NCBI RefSeq assembly: GCF_014199435.1
Contig: NZ_JACIJP010000001.1
Coordinates: 186,001 to 250,000, forward strand
Length of the DNA stretch: 64,000 nt
Reading direction: 5' to 3'
DNA from: Sphingobium subterraneum
Lineage (GTDB): Bacteria; Pseudomonadota; Alphaproteobacteria; Sphingomonadales; Sphingomonadaceae
The notes beneath the pieces were generated by a model. The model had not been told where the DNA came from. It saw only the letters and a program-made list of their open reading frames with translations, and searched no databases. A program made the position numbers and the translations under genes. Below, piece by piece: positions 1 to 7,634 of this stretch; position 1 is the first letter of the stretch; each line of letters begins with the position of its first letter.

Positions 1-429
1 GCGTCAGGCGAGGACACGCTGGAGCAGCGTACCCGCTGGGAGCACGGCTTCATCGACACGGCGAGACGCACGGCTATCCCGTTGCTGGGGGAGGCAGTCC
101 GTACGGGTTCGCCGCGCCGGTTATGGCTGGCGCTCAATCTGTGCGTGCCGCCGCTGGCACTGCTGATGATGGTTGCGGTGGGGGTCTGGGGTGTCGCCGC
201 CATATTATGGCTGCTGGGGGCGAGCGAGATACCCCTGATCACCCTTTCGTTGCTGCTGGGGGCGAGTGGACTGGCGCTGGTGGCGGCCTGGGCCGTCAAT
301 GGCCGACAGATGTTGAGAGGGGCGATGCTGCTGCGTATCCCGCTCTACATCGCGTGGAAGCTGCCGGTCTATCTCAAGCTGGTTCGGGCGCCCGAAACCC
401 AATGGAAGCGCACGGGGCGCGGAGACTGA
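1..429 (+). CDS. Membrane glycosyltransferase family 2, C-terminal part (5' truncated by window edge)
   Basis: The reading frame is open from base 1 and ends at 429, so only the last 142 residues are visible. Near the visible start is QRTRW, the Q-x-x-R-W motif that closes the catalytic domain of processive-type GT2 enzymes (the cellulose and hyaluronan synthase fold). Two hydrophobic segments and a short basic tail follow, the usual layout of a membrane-anchored GT2 whose C-terminal helices help pass the glycan across the inner membrane. It lies beside the exopolysaccharide operon and probably belongs to that locus. The acceptor and sugar cannot be told from this fragment. Confidence 0.75.
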   Translation, partial: ASGEDTLEQRTRWEHGFIDTARRTAIPLLGEAVRTGSPRRLWLALNLCVPPLALLMMVAVGVWGVAAILWLLGASEIPLITLSLLLGASGLALVAAWAVNGRQMLRGAMLLRIPLYIAWKLPVYLKLVRAPETQWKRTGRGD

Positions 430-443
430 ATTCCTGCGACGGA

Positions 444-480
444 CAAAAAAATGCCGGGGAGGATCGCTCCACCCCGGCGT
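444..480 (-). terminator. Rho-independent terminator of the glycosidase-like gene
   Basis: Read on the minus strand, a 7-bp GC-only stem (gccgggg with ccccggc) is followed by a run of seven T. It lies 26 bases past the stop codon of the minus-strand glycosidase-like gene. The hairpin could also slow plus-strand transcripts of the GT2 gene, but the T-run favours the minus strand. Confidence 0.8.
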
Positions 481-505
481 TCTATGTGTGTGTGCGGGCC
501 TCGCC

Positions 506-2251
506 TTATTTCAGCGTCGAGGCGAAGGTCTTCACCGCAGCAGCCTTGGGCGCTTGCGCGAGCGGCTGACCAGGATATTCCATCATCGGGAAGGCGCCGT
601 ATCGGGAATAGCTGCCCGTGTCCGAATAGAGCATCATCACGTCGTTGAACCGGGCCTTCCACGCCGCGAGATAACGGGCGTACATCTCACCCATACGCGG
701 ATCGCGGTTCATGACGAGGTGACGTTCGTCGGTATTCGACACCAGGTGCTGGCCCGCTTCATAGGCGATGAAGCGTTTCTTGTACTTTGCGGCGAGGTCA
801 GCGTTGCCCTGTGAGGACGTGAAAGCAGCATCCATGCTAGTCTTCAGCGATGCGAAAAGCGCTCCCAGATCTTGGGCTGTCGCGTTCGCGCCGTTGAAGG
901 CGTCGTGGCCGAAATACGGTGCCGTCGCCAACGCGTCGACATAATCTGCGGTGCCCGGGAACGAGAGTATCTGCTCTGCCACCCACGGGTTGGCGTTCTG
1001 GCTGGAAACAACGCGGACAATACGGTTCGGCTGTTGCGCGAATACTTCCGTCCAGATTTTCATGAACGAAGTGGTCTTTTGTGCATAGCGCAACATGGCG
1101 GCCTTGAACTCGTCCCCAGCAAGCTTTGCCGCGAGTCCTTCAGTGGCAGCCTGGCGATAAACAGGGAACTGTCCGTTCCAGACCTCGTTCGACAGCTCGA
1201 CGTAAATCTTGTGTGACGGATCGACATTATCGCGAACATAGGTTGCGTAACGACGCACATAATCATCGTCGGCGTTCCACGAGATGGAGAACCAGGGATC
1301 CACATTCGCCTGATTGGCCAACGCGACCAGATATTCCAACGGGGGACCATCCGGTCCTGAGAGATTTTCGGTGTTCACCGTCGCGCGGGTTGCCCATGTG
1401 ACCTTGTTGTTGGAGTTTACCCCCTGCCATTCCATGAACCGCACCACACGATATGGTGCGAACGAAGCGATAAAGGCAGGATCGAAAATGGCGTCAGGCG
1501 AAGCTGTTGTTTCCCGGCAATCGAGCCGACGGACTGGGTTGCTTGGATCTGTTGCCACAACACGAAGATGGATCGGTTCAATGTAGGCGGTGGGGTCGGC
1601 GCCAGCAACAGGATGCCAAGTGAATGTTACACCATTGCTCTGTGTTACGACATTGTTGACCGGGCCATTGCCCGCGCTCAGTTCACCCTTGCCCAGGAAC
1701 GTGCACCGAATATTGACGGGTTTGCCAAAGCGCAGCGCTGGCGGGGGCGTGATCAGCTTAATACCGTAGTCGCCGGGATTCAGGAATTTCACGTTGCCGC
1801 TCGCATCGAGCCGTTCGGCAGGCATGGCTTCGAAGTAGATGCCCTTCTTGGTTTCGGCCAGCGCCCAGGTTGAGGCGTACAAGAGGTTTGAAAATGATCG
1901 CTGACCACTCCAGTAAGACTGGGCGTTGACGTTGACACCCAACTGCATGCCAACCCCCGCCGGTTTGGGAGCAGGCGTCGGCGTGAGTACCGGTGGATTC
2001 TGCACGACCGGGGTGGGTTTTGACGGGTTAAGAGTTACACTTCCCGATCCGCCCAGCATCATCGATAGGAACGTCGCAAAGCTAACAGGAATTGCTACAA
2101 TAGTTCTCGCCATGGTGCTTGACTGACTTGTTGTTACTTCGGCGTATCCGGTGCCGATAACAGCAATAGAAATGGCCGCTATGAGCATACTACGCGTACT
2201 TGCACCATTTTTTAGGCGCGCCGTCAATTTGTTTGTCGATGTTGAAGACAT
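506..2251 (-). CDS. Secreted or membrane-tethered glycoside hydrolase-like protein (clan GH-A-like), exopolysaccharide locus
   Basis: This 581-residue protein has hydrophobic stretches at about residues 22-37 and 51-67, then a Pro/Thr-rich linker at 79-98, then a large globular domain. That suggests export with an anchored N-terminus. In the globular part, Asn355-Glu356 in ELSNEVWNG looks like the acid/base 'NE' motif of TIM-barrel glycosidases, and Glu498 in IAYEAGQH is a candidate nucleophile. Aromatic residues near both sites fit a sugar-binding cleft. The gene stands alone on its strand, with its own terminator and a CtrA-like box upstream. I infer a role in trimming or releasing the exopolysaccharide. 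The GH family assignment is uncertain and no close homologue is named. Confidence 0.65.
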   Translation of the reverse strand: MSSTSTNKLTARLKNGASTRSMLIAAISIAVIGTGYAEVTTSQSSTMARTIVAIPVSFATFLSMMLGGSGSVTLNPSKPTPVVQNPPVLTPTPAPKPAGVGMQLGVNVNAQSYWSGQRSFSNLLYASTWALAETKKGIYFEAMPAERLDASGNVKFLNPGDYGIKLITPPPALRFGKPVNIRCTFLGKGELSAGNGPVNNVVTQSNGVTFTWHPVAGADPTAYIEPIHLRVVATDPSNPVRRLDCRETTASPDAIFDPAFIASFAPYRVVRFMEWQGVNSNNKVTWATRATVNTENLSGPDGPPLEYLVALANQANVDPWFSISWNADDDYVRRYATYVRDNVDPSHKIYVELSNEVWNGQFPVYRQAATEGLAAKLAGDEFKAAMLRYAQKTTSFMKIWTEVFAQQPNRIVRVVSSQNANPWVAEQILSFPGTADYVDALATAPYFGHDAFNGANATAQDLGALFASLKTSMDAAFTSSQGNADLAAKYKKRFIAYEAGQHLVSNTDERHLVMNRDPRMGEMYARYLAAWKARFNDVMMLYSDTGSYSRYGAFPMMEYPGQPLAQAPKAAAVKTFASTLK

Positions 2252-2689
2252 GCATCAATCCGTTCGTTACAGTGATCAGCCGCCCATCGGCTCGGTGTAT
2301 CTGTATCCCGGCAACTTATAATCCGGCATGGAGAAACCTGGTTAAAAGGTTGTTAAGCCCGCACGCCCGAAATGTCGGCAGCGCGGCATCCGCAAAACCG
2401 CGGAAAAGCCTGAAGTTGCTGGAACTCAAAGCAGAATTCGTTAAAAAAAATTAACCCCGGCTCCCTTGGCGGGTTCATGTCATAGACACGTGAACCTCAT
2501 ATTAACCTTTTACTTACGTGCACCCAAGACTGGCGGACAGTGCACGGTTTGCGCTATATTTCGGTTGCGACGGTGCTGGGGTGGTGATCCAGAATGAGAC
2601 AGGGCCTGCGCGAAAACTGCGAATAAATCTTCCGTTGTGCTGTTGCTGCTGCTAATATCTTTAACAATATCTGCCACAATCTGAAAAAT
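2252..2689. other. 438-base divergent intergenic region rich in TTAA motifs
   Basis: No credible gene lies here. It separates the divergent glycosidase-like gene and epsI, so it must carry both promoters. It is AT-rich compared with its surroundings. It contains a perfect TTAA-N7-TTAA at 2342-2356, a GTTAA-A6-TTAAC dyad at 2440-2455, and a weaker TTAA-N7-CTTA at 2502-2516. Confidence 0.6.
2342..2356. promoter_or_regulatory. Putative CtrA binding site (TTAA-N7-TTAA)
   Basis: TTAA, seven bases (aaggttg) and TTAA match the full-length consensus of the alphaproteobacterial response regulator CtrA. The site lies 91 bases upstream of the glycosidase-like start codon, within promoter distance of that gene, and about 330 bases upstream of epsI. 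CtrA itself is not in the window, so binding is inferred from motif and taxonomy. Confidence 0.55.
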
Positions 2690-3406
2690 ATGGGTGAGGT
2701 TGCCAGTTTGAACGACGAATCGACGGCTCAGGGCGGATTTGGTTTCTCCCGTCGCAGCCTTTTGATGGGCTGCGCTCTGCTCGCCACGGGTGGCGTGGCC
2801 CGTGCACGCATGCCTCAGCGTCGCTACCCCTATATCAGTAAGGCTCAACTGGAAGCGATGCTGCCGAAGTTGTTTCGAGGCTGGCATGCAGCGGACAGTG
2901 GCGCTTTGATCATGCCCCCACAGGATGAACTCTCCAAGAAACTGTACGAGCACATCGTTACGCGCGTTTACAGCAATGATGCGGGTGAAGCCGTGATGTT
3001 TCTGGTGGCGTACAATAGCCGACAGATTGATGAAGTACAGGTTCATCGTCCGGAAGTCTGCTATCGCGTGGCCGGATTCGACATTCTGAGTTCGACCCCG
3101 ACAAACGTGGCGATCCCCGGTGGCCCGCAGGTCGCATCGCGCGTTGTGGAAGCCCAGTCTATGCAGCGGAAGGAAAACATCCTTTACTGGACCCGTGTGG
3201 GGAAGAAATACCCGCTAAATTGGGGCGAGCAGCGAATCGCCATGCTGGAAGATAATGTTGCGGGTTATTATCCCGATGGTGTGCTCGTCCGCATGTCTTC
3301 CATTCAGCCTCGGATTGAGGACGCCCTTCCAAAACTCAAGCGGTTTGCGAACGATTTGTGGGCCAGCACAACGCCCGCCGGTCGCCGGATTATTTTTCAG
3401 GGTTAA
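2690..3406 (+). CDS. epsI: EpsI family exosortase-associated protein (DUF3485)
   Basis: The 238-residue product carries the EpsI/DUF3485 signature: His119 and Cys124 in HRPEVCYRVAGF, followed by a second block with VLYWTR-like and 'PDG' segments near the C-terminus. The N-terminus has FSRRSLLMG before a hydrophobic stretch, which resembles a twin-arginine export signal. EpsI proteins usually sit next to, or are fused to, an exosortase in exopolysaccharide loci. No exosortase is in this window, so the partner must be elsewhere or missing. The start is uncertain: ATG at 2690 has a poor ribosome site, while TTG at 2708 follows GGGTGAGG. The last 17 bases overlap the end of the convergent glycosyltransferase gene. 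Confidence 0.85.
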   Translation: MGEVASLNDESTAQGGFGFSRRSLLMGCALLATGGVARARMPQRRYPYISKAQLEAMLPKLFRGWHAADSGALIMPPQDELSKKLYEHIVTRVYSNDAGEAVMFLVAYNSRQIDEVQVHRPEVCYRVAGFDILSSTPTNVAIPGGPQVASRVVEAQSMQRKENILYWTRVGKKYPLNWGEQRIAMLEDNVAGYYPDGVLVRMSSIQPRIEDALPKLKRFANDLWASTTPAGRRIIFQG

Positions 3407-4691
3407 GTTGCGCGCGCCTAAGCAGCTCTAACGCTTGCGCAAAACTGCGGCTCGCGCTTGGCAGTGTGGCGGCGTCATAAATAGTTAGCCAGTGATGGAG
3501 CAGATCCGGCCAGCTAAACCCGGCGCGCTCTGCCTTGTCGCGTGCGGCCACCGCGAGTTGGTTTGCCGCTTCTCCGTCCGCCCCCAGGCGGGCCATTGCA
3601 ACGGCCAATTCAGAGATTACGCGCGCCTCGTCCACCGGCTCGATAAGGACCCCCGTATCGTCATCGAGAAGTTCGGCGGGACCACCCCAATTCACCGCGA
3701 TAACCGGGAGGCCGAGCATCATTGCTTCCTGCACGACGATCCCATTGGCTTCCGCGAGCGACGGGAACACAAAGGCGCGATAGGACCGCAGACGGTCGAA
3801 TAGCTGCGCGCCACCAGGCACCCATCCCAGAAAGCGAACACGATCCTGGACGCCATCGTTGCGCGCCAGGTCTTCGAGAGCTCGCCGCTCCTCTCCATCG
3901 CCGATAATATCGAGCTGCGCCTGCGGAACGGATTTCAGCGCGCGGATTGCCAGGTCGCACCCCTTGTAGCGAACGAGCCGACCGAGAAACACGAAACGGA
4001 AGTTGGGACCGTCATGAGTCATTGCGGGGCAGGTAACGAGCTGGGGGTCGACCCCGCTGTCGAGTGTGAACACCATCTGTTCGCGGCGGCATCCACCCAG
4101 CATCAAAGCGTCGACCGTGCGCTCCCCTCCTGAAATGAGGAGGCAAGCAGAGCGTTTTCCGCGAAAGAAAAGGCCCGAAATTTTTTGCACGGGTGCAAGG
4201 ATCTTCTGTCCGACGCGCTTGGCCCAAGTCTCGCGATCGGCAAAGGTGGGCGGATGAAGGATATTGCCATTGAGTGGCCCAATGACCACCGACACTCCAG
4301 GAAACCGGAAATAGGGAATATTGGGTGAGATCGGCGAGGTGAAATGGACGATCCAAGGCTGGAAGTCGCGTGCGACCTGTCGCGCCTTGCGGTGAAGAAG
4401 CCATGCGCCCAGCCAGAGTAGCGCCCAGTCCAACCGCAGGCGATACAGAAGCTTCTGCACCGGTCCGTCTTCGACATAATGGACATTGAGGTTGGCGTTC
4501 GTGGCGCGCATCTCATCGCGCACCCGCGCATGCGTAATTTGCACCACGTCGCATCCCATGGCGAGAAGACCCTCCAGAATCATCAGTGCCTTGATCGCCT
4601 CGCCACCCATGCGGCGGGAAATATTCGGCGCCACCAGAAGGATGCGGGGCCGTTCCAGCTGCCCCGGCTCATCGGCCGATGGATGCATCAT
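3390..4691 (-). CDS. Glycosyltransferase family 4
   Basis: This is a 433-residue GT-B-fold enzyme. The N-terminal domain begins with a LLVAPNISRRMGGEA loop. The C-terminal domain has FVFLGRLVRYKG (start of the GT4 C-domain) and E-A-N-G-I-V-V-Q-E-A, the E-x7-E motif that binds the nucleotide-sugar donor. It probably adds one sugar to the lipid-linked exopolysaccharide repeat on the cytoplasmic face. It is the last gene of the nine-gene minus-strand operon. Its ATG overlaps the TGA of the preceding gene by 4 bases, indicating translational coupling. Donor and linkage cannot be predicted. Confidence 0.88.
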   Translation of the reverse strand: MMHPSADEPGQLERPRILLVAPNISRRMGGEAIKALMILEGLLAMGCDVVQITHARVRDEMRATNANLNVHYVEDGPVQKLLYRLRLDWALLWLGAWLLHRKARQVARDFQPWIVHFTSPISPNIPYFRFPGVSVVIGPLNGNILHPPTFADRETWAKRVGQKILAPVQKISGLFFRGKRSACLLISGGERTVDALMLGGCRREQMVFTLDSGVDPQLVTCPAMTHDGPNFRFVFLGRLVRYKGCDLAIRALKSVPQAQLDIIGDGEERRALEDLARNDGVQDRVRFLGWVPGGAQLFDRLRSYRAFVFPSLAEANGIVVQEAMMLGLPVIAVNWGGPAELLDDDTGVLIEPVDEARVISELAVAMARLGADGEAANQLAVAARDKAERAGFSWPDLLHHWLTIYDAATLPSASRSFAQALELLRRAQLNPEK

Positions 4692-5659
4692 TCGCTACCC
4701 AGAATCCGGTATAATCCGAGCCGCGCAGCCAACCGACGCAAGGCAAACTTACGTTCGAACTTCGCGCGGGGGAAATCCACATAGGGTTTGGCGGGCGTGG
4801 GAGCATCAAGCGTCGCCTTGCCTGAGAGGATGCCCGCGCGCTCCGCTTCGGGGAACCAATTTTTCGCCACACCCCCGCCGTGGATGCACTTGAAATGCGC
4901 GATGTCAAGCGCAGCCAGCGTGTCGTTGCCGCTTTGCCCAAACCGGCGGCGCAGGCGGGAAGGGACGCTGTTCGCGAAGCAATACCAGGTTGCAGGATCA
5001 AGATAGGCCCCGCCGCTCTCCTTGGCGAGAGCCGCCCATATGATCGATTCCACATGCATGGACCGGGGAAGAGCGTCCCCGCCGAGTTCGACGATCAGCC
5101 GATTGAGGAAGGCCCAGTCGAGTGGGAAGCGAGCATGGGCGACACCGATGTCGGTGTGATCGGCCATCGGGATATCTGCTTCGAACGCTGTCCGCACAGT
5201 CGCCTCGGGCAACAGGCAGTTGGGACGTTGCCACATCAACAAAAGGCCCTGGGCGGGCGTGGGTTCAAAGCAGAACCGGTTGGGGAAATACACGTCGGGA
5301 TCGAGAATGATCATCTCCTCGCCCGCCTGCGCGAACAGGGGTGGATCGGTAATCTTGCGCCAACACGGGTGCCCCTCGCGGAACTGCCGGATCGCTGGAA
5401 AATCGGCGTACAGTAGAGAGGCACGATCGTCCGCATCGGCCTTGTCGAACACGGTCCAACGCTGACCGGGATTTTTGCCGAAAGCTTCGACAACGGTGGT
5501 CAGAGCCTTTTTATCCGACGGGTCGTCGGTGATCAGAGTTACGTCGATCGGCTCGATGGCGTTACGCGCAAGGCTTTCGAGGCAGCATTGCGCGTAAGGC
5601 AGCGAGCGGGCGCTCATCACCACATAGATCTTGCGGGGGGTATCGGACGGAACAGGCAT
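4688..5659 (-). CDS. Uncharacterised glycosyltransferase-like protein of the exopolysaccharide operon
   Basis: I do not recognise a named family for this 323-residue soluble protein. It has a GT-A-like layout: an N-terminal beta-strand (IYVVMSARSLPYAQ), then EEMIILDPDVYFPNRF, where Asp-Pro-Asp could be the metal-binding DxD, and a later SMHVESIIW block that may hold catalytic acids. A basic tail ends the protein. The ATG directly abuts the TGA of the upstream polymerase gene, and the stop overlaps the next start, so it is cotranslated with the glycosyltransferases. By context it is a nucleotide-sugar transferase. This is inference only. Confidence 0.6.
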   Translation of the reverse strand: MPVPSDTPRKIYVVMSARSLPYAQCCLESLARNAIEPIDVTLITDDPSDKKALTTVVEAFGKNPGQRWTVFDKADADDRASLLYADFPAIRQFREGHPCWRKITDPPLFAQAGEEMIILDPDVYFPNRFCFEPTPAQGLLLMWQRPNCLLPEATVRTAFEADIPMADHTDIGVAHARFPLDWAFLNRLIVELGGDALPRSMHVESIIWAALAKESGGAYLDPATWYCFANSVPSRLRRRFGQSGNDTLAALDIAHFKCIHGGGVAKNWFPEAERAGILSGKATLDAPTPAKPYVDFPRAKFERKFALRRLAARLGLYRILGSE

Positions 5660-7069
5660 TCAGGCAATCTTCCCCGGTTGGAGGCTTTCGCTGATGGGAG
5701 CGCCAGGCGGCGCGGCGCGTTGGCGACGTACGCGGCGGATCATATGTGGGCTGAGGCCGCTGAGCGACCCGGCAAGCAGCCAGGTAAAGGGATTAAGCGA
5801 AGAGTTGGGAATGAGATCGAGCAGATTGACCATGAGCACCATGAGGAGGCTGATTGTGGCATAGGCGTTCCCTAGGGTTCGTCGCGCACGATAGGCAATT
5901 AGAAACGCTCCACACAGTAGGCCAAAGCAGGCGGTGTAACCGACCCAGCCATATTGACCCACGACGATGATCCACACGCCGTCCGTAATCGAGGCTTGGC
6001 CGTCACCTGTCCAGCCAGTCGCATAAATCTGGTTGCGGCCCCAGGTCCCCCAGCCGAAAAATGGCCGCTGGTTAGCCTTGGCAAGCAGATTTTCCTCATT
6101 GTAGATCCGGATGCCAAGCGAGTCCGCGCGGTCCTGGCTGACGCTTGCGGTGGCGGACAATATCTCCTTCACCGGGATAATGCCCGTTCCACGGAGGGCC
6201 GGATAGGTCAACAGGACGAGGGCGAGACCCGTCATGATCGTCAACAAGGGTCGCGCCCGCATGAAGAGCAGCATGGGTGCGAAAATGGTGCCGAACATGA
6301 TCGCGCCACTGGATTTGGCCATGACCAGCACAAAGGAAAGCCAGCCTGCTACCGCCGGAGGCGGAACGCGACGGATCGCAACCTTTTGACGCCACAGCCC
6401 GACGGCCGCGAGAAGGCACATGCACGTGAAGATGGAAACAAGCAGGCCGTGCCCCATGAAGACGATCGCGCGATAGCCGTTGCTGCGGATCGCCTGGATA
6501 AATTCATGCGGAAAGAATCCGTAGAGCTGGACATGCAGCTGCGGGCTGAAGCGGACCTCCCACAGGGTCGGAAGGGAATAGATCAGCCCGGCAATCACCA
6601 GCGCCCGCAAGACTTCCTGATGATCGCTGCTCCGGCTCAACAGCGAATAGCCGAGAATGAACGGAATGAGCGTGCACGCTTGGGTGAACATTGCACTCAG
6701 CGAGTCATACATCGTCATTCCCGGTATGGAGCTTTGCGACAGGATGATCGGATCCCGATTGTTGAAACCGGTCAGCAGCGGGGAAATGAAGAAGATCGCC
6801 ATCAGCAGAACCACTGTTCCGCTCTTGGGCATCCGCAGATATTTTTCCCGGCTGAAGAGCACGACGCACACCAGCGTGCAAACGTTGGGAATGGTGCTCT
6901 TGTCGAGATTGGGCAGTCCGGGCAGATCGAAACCCGTACGCACGGGCAGAAACATGTAAGCGCCCAGTAACGACCAGATCAGTGCGCGCCGCAGCGGCAT
7001 CGCCTGAAAAAGGATGATCGTAATGATCGGCCAAAGCAGCAGCGCGGCATAGGCAATCTTATTTGGCAT
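5660..7069 (-). CDS. Wzy-like exopolysaccharide polymerase / O-antigen ligase-type membrane protein
   Basis: The 469-residue protein is strongly hydrophobic, with about ten predicted membrane spans and a long central periplasmic loop rich in charged residues (around SVSQDRADSLGIR and FFGWGTWGRNQIY). That is the pattern of Wzy/O-antigen ligase (Wzy_C) proteins. It probably joins lipid-linked repeat units in the periplasm. I chose ATG 7069 because the open frame upstream of it lies inside the previous gene and has no membrane character. The start overlaps the end of the acetyltransferase gene by 11 bases. Wzy proteins diverge quickly, so the call rests on topology and position. Confidence 0.75.
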   Translation of the reverse strand: MPNKIAYAALLLWPIITIILFQAMPLRRALIWSLLGAYMFLPVRTGFDLPGLPNLDKSTIPNVCTLVCVVLFSREKYLRMPKSGTVVLLMAIFFISPLLTGFNNRDPIILSQSSIPGMTMYDSLSAMFTQACTLIPFILGYSLLSRSSDHQEVLRALVIAGLIYSLPTLWEVRFSPQLHVQLYGFFPHEFIQAIRSNGYRAIVFMGHGLLVSIFTCMCLLAAVGLWRQKVAIRRVPPPAVAGWLSFVLVMAKSSGAIMFGTIFAPMLLFMRARPLLTIMTGLALVLLTYPALRGTGIIPVKEILSATASVSQDRADSLGIRIYNEENLLAKANQRPFFGWGTWGRNQIYATGWTGDGQASITDGVWIIVVGQYGWVGYTACFGLLCGAFLIAYRARRTLGNAYATISLLMVLMVNLLDLIPNSSLNPFTWLLAGSLSGLSPHMIRRVRRQRAAPPGAPISESLQPGKIA

Positions 7070-7634
7070 GAGGCGCCCTGTTCCCGCATTCGACCACCCG
7101 CGCGGGCATGCCAACAACCAGCGCACCTGCCGGCACATCGTGGAGAACCACGGCATTGGCGCCGATCGCGGCATTGTCGCCTACGTGGATCGCGCCGAGC
7201 AGCGCCGCACCTGCCCCGATATTGACGTTGCAGCCGACGACCGGCGCTTCACCTGGGCGATCAATCCGGCGCACTCCGAAAGTACAACCCTGCCGGATTA
7301 TCGTGTTGTCGCCGATCACTGTGTTACCATGGATGACGATGCCGCCCTGATGCTCGATAATGACGCCGCGCCCGATCCGGGCGGTGTAGGGAAGTTCGAT
7401 CCCGTAAACATTGCGACAGTGACGAAACATCGCCCGGTAAGCAATGCGGAAAAGCGCGCGCAACGGCAGGAAGCGAACTCCCATGCGCCACACGCCGAAG
7501 CGGTAGACGGCGAGAGTGCGAAAACCGGGAAGTGTCCAGTCGCGGTTATGGCTGCGATAATCTTCGCGGATGAGGGTCCACAGGCCGGGAACGCCGGTTG
7601 CCGATGATGGCTCGGTCGGATGGGGCCCTGTCAT
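7059..7634 (-). CDS. Serine acetyltransferase-like hexapeptide O-acyltransferase (exopolysaccharide modification)
   Basis: This 191-residue protein has a helical N-terminus (LIREDYRSHNRDW) followed by a left-handed beta-helix of hexapeptide repeats (I-G-x-G-x-x-I, IHGNTVIGDNTIIRQGC). It ends in the ANAVVLHDVPAGALVVGMPARVV block common to CysE/LpxA-fold acyltransferases. It resembles EPS-cluster 'serine acetyltransferases' that acetylate sugars rather than serine. Its position between a GT2 and the polymerase supports glycan O-acetylation. The gene overlaps both neighbours. Confidence 0.82.
   Translation of the reverse strand: MTGPHPTEPSSATGVPGLWTLIREDYRSHNRDWTLPGFRTLAVYRFGVWRMGVRFLPLRALFRIAYRAMFRHCRNVYGIELPYTARIGRGVIIEHQGGIVIHGNTVIGDNTIIRQGCTFGVRRIDRPGEAPVVGCNVNIGAGAALLGAIHVGDNAAIGANAVVLHDVPAGALVVGMPARVVECGNRAPHAK

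Noticed and set aside
2440..2455. GTTAA-A6-TTAAC as a second full CtrA site
   Set aside because: The spacer is six, not seven bases, so it does not meet the consensus; kept only as a weak motif within the intergenic description.
5954..6970. 338-residue plus-strand frame opposite the polymerase
   Set aside because: The minus strand gives a consistent multi-span membrane protein coupled to its neighbours; this frame is polar and motif-free.
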